A stretch of 64,000 bases of DNA from Xanthocytophaga agilis (lineage in GTDB: Bacteria > Bacteroidota > Bacteroidia > Cytophagales > 172606-1), in contig NZ_JASJOU010000018.1 in assembly GCF_030068605.1 (NCBI RefSeq), positions 124,001 through 188,000 of the forward strand, read 5' to 3'. Both the position numbers and the translations under genes were made by a program. Position 1 is the stretch's first letter; every line of letters starts with the position of its first letter. The notes beneath the pieces were generated by a model. The model saw only the letters and a program-made list of their open reading frames with translations. It had not been told where the DNA came from and ran no database searches. Below are positions 10,027 through 20,289 of the stretch, piece after piece.

Positions 10027-10393
10027 AATTCGGTTGATTTATAATTAGTTGATGAATTCACACACAGATTTGGTTGTAAAAGGGAGCTTTGCTGTCAACG
10101 AAGAATACTTAAGTGAATGCTTATCTGCGCCTGGCATAAGTGCCTATTTTCTATTCAAAGATAGGCTGAGAATAAATCTCTGTAAATAAGTAGAAAAGAC
10201 CCTTTTTAGTTGATTACTTCAAGGGGCATGGTAAGTAGTAAGTTTAGGGAAGGTGGACTAGTGATTTATAACTAGTAGGTCAAACTAAAGGATTTATCTG
10301 TCTGATTTAGAACGAGAAACCTTAAGTAGTGGGATGAAAACAATCCACGAAAATGCTATGCACAAGAGTAAATCCTACTTCCAAAACAGATTT
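10027..10393. other. Non-coding gap upstream of cheW
   Basis: This 367-bp AT-rich stretch lies between the cheW start and the stop of the NarL-type regulator gene, both read on the minus strand. It should hold the cheW promoter and the end of the regulator transcript. I see no clear hairpin, repeat or convincing coding frame. Confidence 0.5.
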
Positions 10394-11032
10394 TCAATCC
10401 AACAGATTAAGTTCAGATGCTTTTCTGATAAGTTCTGCTACGTTTTGGGCTGCTAGCTTTCTAAGCAGGTTAGCCCGATGATTAGAGATGGTATACTCGC
10501 TGACCACCAGTCGGTCTGCAATCAGTTTGGTGCTAAGTCCCAGTGCCAATAGTTGTAATACTTCCTTTTCGCGTGGAGTTAAACGGATCTCTACACGCTG
10601 ATGCAGCGAACGAATGGCTTTGAAAGCTGTATTATAGACAGATTCGCTAAAGTACTCCTTTCCCTTAGCTATTTGGTGGATGGCAGTGACAAGTTCTTCC
10701 CCCACAGTGGATTTGGGAAGAAAGCCAAGTACACCCTGTTGCATAGCTTCTATAATATATTCTTCCTTATCCTGCATGCTTAGAAAAAGCACTTTTGTCT
10801 GAATGGATAACTGGTTGATTTGCTGAACGAGTTCAATCCCATTCAGATTTGGCATGGCAATATCACTAACCAGAACCTGTGGCGCAAATTCTTTGATAAG
10901 GGCAAGAGCCTGAACACCATCAGAAGCCTCTCCTAGTATCTGGATAGTAGGATCTTTTTCCAAAATTAACCGGATTCCCTGGCGAACGATGCTATGATCC
11001 TCGGCAAGTACTACTGTTATTGGTTTATCCAT
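10394..11032 (-). CDS. NarL/FixJ-family response regulator
   Basis: The 212-residue protein has an intact receiver: acidic AEDHS at the N-terminus, phospho-acceptor in VLVSDIAMPNLNG, switch Ser in LFLSMQD and Lys in FLPKS. A LuxR-type helix-turn-helix follows at about 145-205 (LTPREKEVLQLLALGLSTKLIADRL). It lies 142 bp downstream of the CHASE3-like/PAS kinase on the same strand, and that kinase carries the HisKA_3 domain that normally partners this class. They almost certainly form a two-component pair. Targets are unknown. Confidence 0.95.
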   Translation of the reverse strand: MDKPITVVLAEDHSIVRQGIRLILEKDPTIQILGEASDGVQALALIKEFAPQVLVSDIAMPNLNGIELVQQINQLSIQTKVLFLSMQDKEEYIIEAMQQGVLGFLPKSTVGEELVTAIHQIAKGKEYFSESVYNTAFKAIRSLHQRVEIRLTPREKEVLQLLALGLSTKLIADRLVVSEYTISNHRANLLRKLAAQNVAELIRKASELNLLD

Positions 11033-11174
11033 CTGAATCAGCTTATATATTCAAAAACCAGATAAATCAGGTAAGAACCTGATTCGTTACAGTGATATAC
11101 AGGATATTGAAAAAAATCAGGCCATCTCCTATATACGCTTCCTTGTCCTTAGATATAGCAGTTGATTGGCTGTA

Positions 11175-13823
11175 TCAGATGAAGTGTGTGGATAAAGGTA
11201 CTTCAATGTTAATTAAGCAGCCTCTGCCGGTTTGGCTTTCAATAAAGATTCTTCCTTTTAATGTTTCTACCCGAAACCGCATGTTGAGAAGGCCAAATCC
11301 TTTTCGATCTGACAAAAGGGTTTTCTGGGGATCAAAACCAATGCCATCATCTTCTACCATTAGCAGCAGATTGGTGTTTGTATGTGTTATCTGCACTGAT
11401 ATATGACTCGCCTTAGCATATTTTGCAGCATTGCTTAATGCCTCCTGTATCATCCGGTAAACACTTACCTCCAAATTTGAACCGAAACGTGTTCCTTCCA
11501 GATCAGAAAAATAGTATATTTCAATACCTGTCACCTTCTGATACTGTTCGATTAGTTGTCTGATGCCTGCATGCAAACCAAAATCCTGCAAGACCAATGG
11601 CATCAGGTTATTGTTCATCGCCGATAACTCACTCAGGATCTGATCTAACATCAGACGTGAATCCAGAGGCACCATCTGTTGTACCAGTTGCATTTTCAAC
11701 ACATTCAGCATCTGGCCCAGTCCATCATGAAGCTCGCGTGCAAGCCGTTTTCGTTCCAGTTCCTGTCCTTCTATAAGTGCATTAGCCTGTACCCACTGTT
11801 CTTTGAGTTTATTGGAGAGAAGCTCTGTCTGCATTTGCTCAATTTGTTTGCGTACCCGTATTTTTTCGGTAATGTCACGATATAAGTAGGATATTCCTAT
11901 TACTTCCTGTTCCATGCCATAAATCGGATGTACGGAGACTTCAAAATACAACGTTCTATTCTTATCCTCCTCCGTTTCACTAGTTGGATAAGTATATTGG
12001 TATTCATAGCTAAATTTTTCACCCTGCTGAACCCGTGCCCAGTTTTCGATCAGCACTTTTCGTCCCTGCTCACTTATCATAAGGGATATGTCATCTCCTA
12101 GGTGAACGTCCCATCCCCAATTTTGTCGCCAGCTTTCTATGTAGGCAGTGTTATAAAAAAGCAACTCAAAACGGGCATTTAAGCCAAAAATAGAATCAGC
12201 CGAGTTTTCAATTGCTGAGAGTATATACGATTGATGCTCTTTTAATTGGTGTTGGATAGTGGCTATTTCCTCTATGTCTTTGCAGACCAGCATATATCCT
12301 TCATCCTCATCCAGATCCGTAAAACGTGAAAAGGTTAGAAAAATAGAATGCGTCTGCTCATCGGGAGTAAAGATAAGCACTTCACCTTTCCAGGTTTGTC
12401 GCTGATTCAGATTCTCATACAGCGTATTAATACTGGAGTTATCTTTGGGCTTAATGGTCAATACCTCAGAGAGTTGTTTACCTACTGTCTGCTCACTGGT
12501 TAATCCAAAAATAGCCTGGGCACCGTTGGACCAGCTACGGATCTGAAGTGATTGGGTAAGAGAGATAATTCCAATATCAATCAGTTCAAGCAGATGAGCC
12601 TGAAAACGTGTTTTATTTTCTGCTTCTTTCTGATCGGTAATGTCTAGATGAGTACCAACAATACGGGCAGGTCTTTTATTTTCGTTCCAGGCAAGTACCT
12701 TACCGCTGCTAATCACCCATATCCACTGTTGGTCTTTTCGTTGTAACCGATGTTCTACCTGAAATAAGGGAATGCTTCCTTTCAGATGCAATTCAAGCTG
12801 ATCCAATACCCAAGGAGCGTCAGAAGGATGTATCCAGGTAATCCAGTCGTTATTCTCTTTCCTGCTATCCAGTTTATGGCTTGGACTAGATTGAATTTCA
12901 GCCAGAGAGAAACCCAGCATATCTGCTTCTCGCTGGTTATAAATCACCTGGCCAGACACAAGGTTCCAGTCCCACATCCCCAAATTGCCTCCTAATAAAG
13001 CCAGTTCAAATCGCTGTTTTTTAATTTCCACCTGTTCAATACGTTGGCGTATTTCTTCTTCGCTAGACTTGATTTGCTGATTGGCTTTCTGGAGTTGCTC
13101 ATTGAGATACTGGAGTTCTAAGGTACGTTCCTCAACCTTTTTTTCCAGTATATGATTGAAGGTATCTTGTAGTCTAAGCTTTACCTGAAGTAATTTCCAT
13201 AAAAGCAATAAAAGCAGGAATACAACACACCCAATGATTAGAGTAAGAATAGAATGGCGCTCACGTGCAGTATCCAGTGCAGCCTCACGAGAGATGAGTA
13301 GTTGCTGCTCCTGTTTTTGTAGCGCATTCAGCTCACGACCAATCAATTCCACCATAATCCTATCTTTTTCCTGTTGATCTCTCCCCCTTTTACCTACACC
13401 AATAACGGATTTCATCACTTGCCTGTCAGCGAGTTCCCTGTTTTTAGTCCATTGATTCAGACTTATCTGAATGTGGTTTCTGATTACAGCAAGCTGCTTT
13501 TGCATCAAAGGCTGATCTGCTGTCAACGTAGAAAGGGTTTGCAGACTTTTAATCATCTGAGGTTGAACCTGTAGATAAAAGGTCAGAAAAGATGTATCCT
13601 GCGTTAACAGATAGGTATGATGGCTCCGGTGTGCATCCTTTAAATACGAATACAGTCGTTCTCCTTCAGTAAGTATCTGATAGGAACGTATAACCCGGTT
13701 TTCTGTTTTGTTATGCTGCTTAGTAAGGTCATAACTGAGAAAGACAAGCAGCGCTACCAATAACAAAGATACCCCAAAAGCTATGTAAAGTACTATTTTA
13801 CTATTTTTAATCACAAAGTTCAT
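11175..13823 (-). CDS. Membrane sensor histidine kinase (CHASE3-like, PAS, HisKA_3)
   Basis: The kinase has 882 residues. A membrane segment at 10-30 and a second at about 193-212 enclose a helical periplasmic domain like CHASE3 (LKDAHRSHHTYLLTQD). After a coiled coil come PAS domains at about 270-400, 405-525 and 530-660 (each ending in a DITxxK-type motif). Next are a HisKA_3 dimerisation domain with His699 in LARELHDGLGQ and a HATPase domain ending in DDGIGFDP and GFGLLNMRFR. It lies upstream of its NarL-type regulator. The signal is unknown; mixed periplasmic and cytoplasmic sensing is expected. Confidence 0.95.
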   Translation of the reverse strand: MNFVIKNSKIVLYIAFGVSLLLVALLVFLSYDLTKQHNKTENRVIRSYQILTEGERLYSYLKDAHRSHHTYLLTQDTSFLTFYLQVQPQMIKSLQTLSTLTADQPLMQKQLAVIRNHIQISLNQWTKNRELADRQVMKSVIGVGKRGRDQQEKDRIMVELIGRELNALQKQEQQLLISREAALDTARERHSILTLIIGCVVFLLLLLLWKLLQVKLRLQDTFNHILEKKVEERTLELQYLNEQLQKANQQIKSSEEEIRQRIEQVEIKKQRFELALLGGNLGMWDWNLVSGQVIYNQREADMLGFSLAEIQSSPSHKLDSRKENNDWITWIHPSDAPWVLDQLELHLKGSIPLFQVEHRLQRKDQQWIWVISSGKVLAWNENKRPARIVGTHLDITDQKEAENKTRFQAHLLELIDIGIISLTQSLQIRSWSNGAQAIFGLTSEQTVGKQLSEVLTIKPKDNSSINTLYENLNQRQTWKGEVLIFTPDEQTHSIFLTFSRFTDLDEDEGYMLVCKDIEEIATIQHQLKEHQSYILSAIENSADSIFGLNARFELLFYNTAYIESWRQNWGWDVHLGDDISLMISEQGRKVLIENWARVQQGEKFSYEYQYTYPTSETEEDKNRTLYFEVSVHPIYGMEQEVIGISYLYRDITEKIRVRKQIEQMQTELLSNKLKEQWVQANALIEGQELERKRLARELHDGLGQMLNVLKMQLVQQMVPLDSRLMLDQILSELSAMNNNLMPLVLQDFGLHAGIRQLIEQYQKVTGIEIYYFSDLEGTRFGSNLEVSVYRMIQEALSNAAKYAKASHISVQITHTNTNLLLMVEDDGIGFDPQKTLLSDRKGFGLLNMRFRVETLKGRIFIESQTGRGCLINIEVPLSTHFI

Positions 13824-14218
13824 CTACTAAATCAATTGTGTAGAATATACAGGTGATAAATTCTTGTACCAGAAGATTAAATCATATCAAAAAGAGCATT
13901 ATTACAATTTATTACTCCCGATAAAATAAATGACGAAGTTACTATTAGCTTAAATTCAGAAAAGTAATCACTTGTAAACTAGTGATAATTCATTAGTATC
14001 ACCTCCCCCGAAGTAATCAGCGTAAAAGGGTTCTTTTCCCTTATTTACAAATAGATTCAACCGTTGTAGCTTTGATATAAATTTCGGCCGTTTTTTTAAA
14101 CATTTCTTTAGCCATGTTGTTTTCCCTTTCTGAAAAGCTTGAAGAGTGCAGTTCTGATCAGACTTATTGCTGAACAAAACTGCACCCATTTTAACACTCT
14201 TACTAACTCTATACCACT
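13824..14218. other. Divergent intergenic region
   Basis: This 395-bp gap lies between the divergent kinase and single-receiver genes and should contain both promoters. A 73-codon minus-strand frame at 13968-14189 has no recognisable features and I do not call it. I see no strong palindrome or terminator. Confidence 0.45.
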
Positions 14219-14614
14219 ATGATAAAAGTGTTGATGGTAGAAGATGAAATATTAAATGCTTTCGTCCTTTCTGTTCAGTTAAAACAGTTGGGTTATCAGG
14301 TTGTGGATACAGTAACCGAAGGAGAAATGGCTATAGAGATACTAAAAAATGACACACCTGACTTGATTCTGATGGATGTTCAATTGAGAGGTAAACTGAA
14401 TGGCATTGAAACAATGGAGATCATTCGTACCTTTTCAGATTTACCTGTTATTTATATTACCTCTTACACAGATGCACTTATGATGGAGCGTATGAGCGCA
14501 ACACGCCGGTCAAATATATTGCAAAAACCATATCGAGAGGAACAGCTTGCAGCTATGCTTGTGTTAGCGCTGGAATCAGATAGTCCGGAAGACAATGTTA
14601 TCTCAGCAAGCTAA
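14219..14614 (+). CDS. Single-domain response regulator receiver
   Basis: This is a 131-residue CheY-like receiver. The acidic pair VEDE (7-10), phospho-acceptor Asp in LILMDVQLRG (about residue 55), switch Thr in YITSYTD and Lys in LQKPYR are all present. The loop LRGKLNGIE and the ITSYTD segment are typical of the receivers that pair with cytoplasmic PAS kinases or precede LytTR or kinase domains, but here the protein stops after the receiver. It is divergent from the kinase at 11175-13823 and may be an alternative phosphate acceptor for it. Confidence 0.92.
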   Translation: MIKVLMVEDEILNAFVLSVQLKQLGYQVVDTVTEGEMAIEILKNDTPDLILMDVQLRGKLNGIETMEIIRTFSDLPVIYITSYTDALMMERMSATRRSNILQKPYREEQLAAMLVLALESDSPEDNVISAS

Positions 14615-15093
14615 TCTAAATTATCTCACATAAGGGGTCTATGCATAAAAGGCGATCAAAATGAGGGTAATTATTGATTCTGCATTTTACTTCAACGCAG
14701 AAATTCTCCTTTTATAAAAAAGTTAATGATTTTTTCATGATTAGCACCAAGAACAGTATACCCTAGATCAGCATAATACCCCCTTGATGGCCAATAACCT
14801 GGTCAAAGGTAATAGAGTGTCAGTGTAATGGACGTTTGCTGAGTAGGTTACCTGTTTCGTGCTATCTTAAATTATTTAATTTAACTACTACTTTTTAACT
14901 ACCGCACTCTGTTCGCATTTATGCAGTAAAAGCCGGGTACTAACCCTGATGCTGAAAGCTATGATAAACGGGCAATCTGCTATGTATAACTGTTTTTTAC
15001 ATTCTTTTTTCTGTCTATTTTTGGCTGACTGGTTATACCCTTGACCTTCTACAAGTCTTCATTTGATACTCATTGCCACTTGTGCCAATCTTT
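14615..15093. other. Intergenic gap before the GH2 gene
   Basis: This 479-bp stretch separates the receiver gene from the GH2 glycosidase. Base composition rises in GC toward and into the GH2 gene. I see no coding frame of note, no strong hairpin and no mobile-element end. Confidence 0.4.
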
Positions 15094-16959
15094 ATGCTAA
15101 AACACATTCTTTCTCTTTCGGTGATGCTGGCTGCCAGCCTTCTTTTCGTTACTCAAGGCGCTAAGGCCCAGCTAGCTTCATCTTCCATTCAAAGGCCCCA
15201 GTTGCCAACCCGTTGGACCAAAGTTGCCCTGAAGTCCGCCTTACCACTGGGTGAATACCCGCGCCCGCAATTGCAGCGTAGCGAGTGGCTTTGTTTAAAC
15301 GGAATGTGGAATTACCGGGGCGGCCAATCGGTCGCTTCGGCTAATAATCCCACTCATACAGTAGAGTTTTCGGCAACGAGTGAAAAAATACGGGTGCCCT
15401 ATTGTCCCGAATCAGTGCTTTCGGGCGTTCATCGTAAGCAGGAGATCAATATGTGGTACCAGCGTACGTTTACCTTACCCGCTTCCTGGAATGGCAAGCA
15501 GGTCCTTCTGCACTTTGGTGCTGTCGATCACAAGGCTACCGTTTTTGTCAACGGCCAGAAAGCGGGCAGTCATGCCGGTGGGTATGACGCGTTTTGCTTT
15601 GATATCACTGCCCTTTTGACAAAAGGAGAAAACAGTCTGGTAGTGGCCGCCTATGATGCCAACGATGGACGAACGCCTTCAGGAAAAAACGGCCCCCGAG
15701 GCGATTACACCTTTACATCCGGCATCTGGCAAACAGTATGGCTCGAGCCGGTTAATGCCCAGTACATCCAGACATTAAGGCTGCTGCCTGACCTTGCTGG
15801 AAATCGCCTCAGAGTAGAAGTTAAGGCCGGCGGGACTTCCATTGCTGGTGAGGCCGCATCCGTTACAGCTGTTGTGCTGGATGGAAAAAAGGAAGTAGCC
15901 CGCGCCGAAGCCAAGGCAGGGACAGCGTTCTATGTTCCGATTGCCAACCCCAAACGCTGGTCTCCGGATTCACCTTTTCTGTATGATGTAAAACTCATCC
16001 TCAAAACGGCAAACGGACAAGTCTCCGATCAGGTGACAAGCTATATGGGCATGCGCGATGTTAAGCTGGGTAAAGTCAATGGCGTAGTCCGGCCCTTATT
16101 GAACGGGCAGTTTCTCATGCAGCTTGGTCTTTTGGACCAGGGCTACTGGCCAGACGGGATCTTGACCGCGCCAACGGAAGAGGCCCTCAAATTTGACATT
16201 GAGTATACCAAAAAAGCGGGCTATAACCTGATCCGCAAACACATGAAAACAGAGCCTGACCGGTTTTATTATTGGGCCGACAAGCTGGGTCTTTTGGTCT
16301 GGCAAGACATGCCAGCCATCTGGTATCCCGATGAAGATACATTAACCACCCGGGCCACGTTTCGAAACGAACTCAAAGCGATCATCGATCAGCATTACAA
16401 CTCCCCGTCAGTCATTGCCTGGGTGCCCTTCAATGAAAACTGGGGCGCTTTTGATGTGATCAGTATAACTGACTGGGTTAAGCAGTATGATCCATCCCGA
16501 CTGGTCAACGGCAACTCGGGTTTCAATAACAATCCATCCTATCAAAAAGCCTATGGCGATCCCAGAAACGGTGATTTTGTCGATACCCACATTTACATCG
16601 GTCCCGATGGTGCATCGGAACCTGATGAAAAACGGGCCGCCTCGCTGGGTGAATTCGGGGGAGTAGGTTTGTTTGTACGGGGCCACATGTGGCCGGTGGA
16701 AAACAATGCCTACGCCTATGAGCCCACCAAAGCAGCCCTGACTGACCGCTACGTTTTACTGCTTGACCAGGTTGAGCAACTGATGCGCTACAGGGGCCTG
16801 AGCGTTGCGATCTACACCCAGACAACCGATGTCGAGCATGAGGTGAACGGTGTGCTGACCTATGACAGACAGGTGGAAAAAATGAATACTGACCAAGTCC
16901 GGGCCGTCAATCAGGCCGTCATTCAAGCCGGTTCAACGCTGAATGGCCAAAAAGAATAA
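15094..16959 (+). CDS. Secreted glycoside hydrolase family 2 protein
   Basis: I chose the ATG at 15094 (MLKHILSLSVML), which gives a clean signal peptide ending near GAKAQ; an in-frame ATG 21 bp earlier is less likely. The 621-residue protein has the GH2 order. First is a jelly-roll sugar-binding domain (about 55-200: WLCLNGMWNY, WYQRTF, LHFGAVDHKATVFVNG), then an immunoglobulin-like domain and a TIM barrel. The acid/base is Glu448 in VPFNENWG and the likely nucleophile is Glu520 in LGEFGG. GH2 enzymes remove terminal beta-galactose, beta-mannose or beta-glucuronate residues; the substrate here is not deducible. Its GC-rich codons contrast with neighbouring genes. Confidence 0.93.
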   Translation: MLKHILSLSVMLAASLLFVTQGAKAQLASSSIQRPQLPTRWTKVALKSALPLGEYPRPQLQRSEWLCLNGMWNYRGGQSVASANNPTHTVEFSATSEKIRVPYCPESVLSGVHRKQEINMWYQRTFTLPASWNGKQVLLHFGAVDHKATVFVNGQKAGSHAGGYDAFCFDITALLTKGENSLVVAAYDANDGRTPSGKNGPRGDYTFTSGIWQTVWLEPVNAQYIQTLRLLPDLAGNRLRVEVKAGGTSIAGEAASVTAVVLDGKKEVARAEAKAGTAFYVPIANPKRWSPDSPFLYDVKLILKTANGQVSDQVTSYMGMRDVKLGKVNGVVRPLLNGQFLMQLGLLDQGYWPDGILTAPTEEALKFDIEYTKKAGYNLIRKHMKTEPDRFYYWADKLGLLVWQDMPAIWYPDEDTLTTRATFRNELKAIIDQHYNSPSVIAWVPFNENWGAFDVISITDWVKQYDPSRLVNGNSGFNNNPSYQKAYGDPRNGDFVDTHIYIGPDGASEPDEKRAASLGEFGGVGLFVRGHMWPVENNAYAYEPTKAALTDRYVLLLDQVEQLMRYRGLSVAIYTQTTDVEHEVNGVLTYDRQVEKMNTDQVRAVNQAVIQAGSTLNGQKE

Positions 16960-17222
16960 TCGGCAAATATCTGCCAGTAAAAGACGATAAGAAATGTATC
17001 AGCCTACCCATGTTACTGAAGGAAAAGACCTTGTTTTGAACCAGATTATGAGAGGCTACTGTCAAGTAGTTACGTAACATAGGGATTGATTTGAATCCGG
17101 TTGCATTTTGACTATAGGGTATTGGCTTTTGAGATGCACCAATTCAATACCAGACATGCAAAATGCGATTTATAGCCTTTAACAAGCTCTTTTTGTAAAC
17201 CTTCCGGTTGTTTTGTTTCCAT

Positions 17223-17266
17223 AATCGAACAGCAAGGGTCCACCTATGAACCCTTGCTGTTCGATT
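17223..17266. terminator. Perfect 17-bp hairpin between GH2 and GH43 genes
   Basis: Arms at 17223-17239 and 17250-17266 (starting AATCGAACAGC) are perfect inverted copies around a 10-nt loop. It lies between two convergent genes, consistent with a shared terminator, though no long T-run follows on either side. It is the only clear structure in the 361-bp gap 16960-17320. Confidence 0.75.
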
Positions 17267-17320
17267 CATTCATTTCGCTTGAAGTGACCGAGTCCTGGCA
17301 GACCAGGGACAGTGGCGATG

Positions 17321-18484
17321 CTACTTGCCCGAAGAGGTTGGCTTTACTCCGGAAGGAAGCTTTTGTGGGATGGTAGTCGGACCGTAAACCTCTATGTTTC
17401 CGTTTTTCACCTGCATACGATCTATAAATACAACTCGTTCGTCTCCTGTTTTGGCTGTTCTTCCATGATACACACAGAACATTTCTTTCCCATCCGGCGA
17501 GTAGGCAATGCTGTTGTGGCCTGTACCCGTTACTAATCCGCCTTCTCCTGTGTTTTTCTGTAATACAGGATTGTTATCGGCTTTTTTATATGGACCCAGT
17601 GGGGAGTGGGAGGTTGCATATCCGATTGCATAATGTGCTCCACCGAAATGATTGGCCGAATACATTATGTAATACAGATTGTCTTTTTTAAAGGTAACCG
17701 ATCCTTCTGTCCAGCGACGGTTTACTTCACGCTCAGTAACCGAGCGGCTTTCCCATTCTGCCTGTGTATCGCTCATTTGAGTCGGTGGCCTCAACACTAA
17801 GACAGGTTCTCCGATCACGCCTGAAAAGTCAGGTTTGAGTTCAACGCCATACACCCAGCTTTCTTCAATCTGATTAAACCATCCCTTTTCTTTCGCCAAT
17901 GCTGCCACTTCGCTTTTCACCGGATGTTTGTAGCAGCAACGGGAATAATATAAATAGATTTTGCCATTGGTATCAAAAAAGACATTGGCATCGATGACTG
18001 GATACCCAGGGTCAAAAACAGGTTTGCTGGAAAGGTCAATAAAAGGTCCCGTAGGCTTGTCGGCTACGGCTACGCCAATCCGGAAATTTTCCACCTCCTT
18101 GGTAGGATTGACGTTCCACTGCGCACTGTAAAATAGGTAAAATTTCCCTTTCACCTCATACACTTCCGGAGCCCAGTAAGCCCCTCCCCAGCTGGCATTC
18201 GGGTCACTCCAGCCGTTTTTATTGTTGTGAAAATACACCTGGCCTTCAAATTTCCAGTTCACCAGGTCTTTGGAGGAATAAGCCGCAAATCCCTTATCCG
18301 CTCCGCCGGTTCCGTACAGGTAATAGGTTCCTTTTGTGTACAATATGTATGGATCACCCAGTTGTACTGGCAGTGGATTGGTAAACGTAGCTTTATCCGT
18401 AGTCATACTTTGGGTAGGCTGGGCTAGTCCAGCATGTAAAACAAGTACGGTAAAGACACAAAAGAGGAGCAATACTTTTTTCAT
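17321..18484 (-). CDS. Secreted glycoside hydrolase family 43 protein
   Basis: The ATG at 18484 gives MKKVLLLFCVFTVLVLHAGLAQ, a clear signal peptide. The mature protein is a five-bladed propeller of the GH43 type. The three catalytic acids are visible: Asp in LGDPYIL (base), Asp in VIDANVFFD (pKa modulator) and Glu in WTEGSV (acid). Repeated blade motifs such as GKFYLFYSA and LYYIMYSAN are also present. GH43 enzymes cleave arabinans and xylo-oligosaccharides; the exact specificity is unclear. It converges on the GH2 gene, and the two probably act on the same plant or algal polysaccharide outside the cytoplasm. Confidence 0.93.
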   Translation of the reverse strand: MKKVLLLFCVFTVLVLHAGLAQPTQSMTTDKATFTNPLPVQLGDPYILYTKGTYYLYGTGGADKGFAAYSSKDLVNWKFEGQVYFHNNKNGWSDPNASWGGAYWAPEVYEVKGKFYLFYSAQWNVNPTKEVENFRIGVAVADKPTGPFIDLSSKPVFDPGYPVIDANVFFDTNGKIYLYYSRCCYKHPVKSEVAALAKEKGWFNQIEESWVYGVELKPDFSGVIGEPVLVLRPPTQMSDTQAEWESRSVTEREVNRRWTEGSVTFKKDNLYYIMYSANHFGGAHYAIGYATSHSPLGPYKKADNNPVLQKNTGEGGLVTGTGHNSIAYSPDGKEMFCVYHGRTAKTGDERVVFIDRMQVKNGNIEVYGPTTIPQKLPSGVKPTSSGK

Positions 18485-18865
18485 AGCAAACTTCAAATTT
18501 CATTTAATTTTCAACAAATTGACATCAGTAAAGCAGGTCTACGGGTATAAAGCAATCCTTAAATGCAGCTTGACACGTTTACCATGCTATAACAGATGAG
18601 CGAAGAGCACACTCTTTTCCCTGTTTCGCATGTACTACTTCAGCGAACATCTGGGATAAATCAGGCTTTTATTCGGCTTTTACTATAGTTTATCCGGCCT
18701 CAAGCCAGTTTCTTTTCATTCCTAAGAGCAAGGTACTATATTTAGGCTAGCCAGCCAAACAACCGGAATCTGCTGATACAACAGAATTACGTATGCTTGG
18801 TGAAAGAACCAACAGGCAGATAGTGGGTCAGCGTCAGATTGTGTATAATGGAGTAGATGGGTAAA

Positions 18866-18929
18866 TAGCCTGTCTGTTAGTGGCCCAATCTGATTTTACT
18901 CATCCAGCCAAAGTTTAACAGACAGGCTA
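18866..18929. terminator. 14-bp inverted repeat downstream of the epoxide hydrolase
   Basis: TAGCCTGTCTGTTA at 18866-18879 and its perfect complement at 18916-18929 are separated by 36 bp. The element lies about 100 bp after the stop of the epoxide hydrolase on the minus strand. It may be a weak terminator or a protein-binding site. It is the only structure I see in the 546-bp gap 18485-19030. Confidence 0.5.
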
Positions 18930-19030
18930 CGACACTTCCAGGGTTAAAAGCAGGCAGGAATCCCTACATGCCTTTGGAAGTGGTAAGTCACTTAAAAACC
19001 AAAAACCTATCCGGAATAAATCTCAACCGG

Positions 19031-20173
19031 TCAATCCAGTTCCAGCTTTCCAAAAAAGTTATTTAATTCAGTTGCATATACCTGGGGTACTTCCAGTGCG
19101 GCAAAATGTCCTCCTTTTTCCGGTTTGGTAAAGCTTACCAGATTGACCTTTCTTTCGGCCCATTCCTGTGGAAACTGAGCTTCTCCCGGAAACAGGGATA
19201 CGGCTGTGGGTACACTGACTTTCTGAGAGGATTTCAGTCCGCCGGTGTAAGCGGCTCTTGCATTCTCGGCATATGTCCGGATGGAACTGTTGATCGACTG
19301 GCTTACCCAGTAAATCATGATGTTGGTGATCAGCTCATCTTTCGTAAAACTATTTTCGATATGGCCCTGGTTATCGCTCCATGCATTGAATTTTTCCAGT
19401 AACCATCCCGCCAGGCCTACCGGAGAGTCGTTCAGCCCGTAACCGAGTGTCTGGGGCTTGGTAGACTGAATCATATTGAAAGCCCCTTCGCTGAAAAACC
19501 AGCCCTGAATTATCTGCCCAAACGCCTGTTCGGCCGGCGACATCGTGCTCCAGTCTTCCTGGCCGTCGGGATAGCCCACATCGGTAAGGTGTAAGGCTTT
19601 TACCTGTTCAGGAAACTGCACCGCCATGGATTTCCCGATAAGCGTACCCATATCCCCACCAGCCACAAAGTATTGCGTATACGACAGTACTTCTGTCATC
19701 AGCCGGTGAAACAGGATAGCAGACACATCGCCATTCACAGCCTGAGGACTTGAAAACCCAAACCCCGGTATGGAAGGAATGATCAGGTCATAGGAAGGAT
19801 CGGAAGCGGCAAGCAAGGGAATGATCTTATGAAAACGATAGAATGAATCCGGCCAGCCGTGAATCAGCAATAACGGCTTTTTCGCAGAACCCTTGCCTTT
19901 GATATGAATAAAATGGATGGAAATGCCATCGATAACGGTGGTGTACTGCGGCAATTGGTTCAGGGCTTCTTCGTGTGTACGCCAGTTGTAGGTGTTTGCC
20001 CAGTAATTGGCCAGTTCTTTGAGATACTCCGAATCTGTACCATACCCCCAGCCTGACCCCTCCGGCTGGGCTGTCCAGCGGGTGTTTTTCAGTCTGGACA
20101 AAAGGTCGTCCAGTTCAGTTTGTGGAACAGAAATGCGGAAGTCAGAGATACGCAGGTCGTTGTTGGTAGCCAT
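19031..20173 (-). CDS. Epoxide hydrolase (alpha/beta fold, EHN domain)
   Basis: I prefer the ATG at 20173 (MATNNDLRISDFRISVP) over an upstream in-frame start at 20221. The 380-residue protein has the N-terminal epoxide-hydrolase domain (WTAQPEGSGWGYGTD, LANYWANTYNWR) followed by an alpha/beta-hydrolase core. It shows the oxyanion motif HGWPDSFYRF, the nucleophile Asp in VAGGDMGT and a C-terminal His in KGGHFAALEVP. Such enzymes open epoxides to diols. The gene lies 116 bp downstream of an AraC-type regulator on the same strand, which may control it. Composition is GC-richer than the surrounding genes. Confidence 0.92.
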   Translation of the reverse strand: MATNNDLRISDFRISVPQTELDDLLSRLKNTRWTAQPEGSGWGYGTDSEYLKELANYWANTYNWRTHEEALNQLPQYTTVIDGISIHFIHIKGKGSAKKPLLLIHGWPDSFYRFHKIIPLLAASDPSYDLIIPSIPGFGFSSPQAVNGDVSAILFHRLMTEVLSYTQYFVAGGDMGTLIGKSMAVQFPEQVKALHLTDVGYPDGQEDWSTMSPAEQAFGQIIQGWFFSEGAFNMIQSTKPQTLGYGLNDSPVGLAGWLLEKFNAWSDNQGHIENSFTKDELITNIMIYWVSQSINSSIRTYAENARAAYTGGLKSSQKVSVPTAVSLFPGEAQFPQEWAERKVNLVSFTKPEKGGHFAALEVPQVYATELNNFFGKLELD

Positions 20174-20289
20174 GGTTACTGTTTTTTTAGGATGGTAAAT
20201 CTTTTCAGGATTATACACCAAAGGTACAAACCCTAAGAAACAGGGTATTGTAAAAAATTTACCTCCCGAATCTGCGTCTGACTAGTTCT

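Noticed and set aside
13968-14189. 73-codon minus-strand frame
   Set aside because: No recognisable domain, and it occupies the divergent promoter region.
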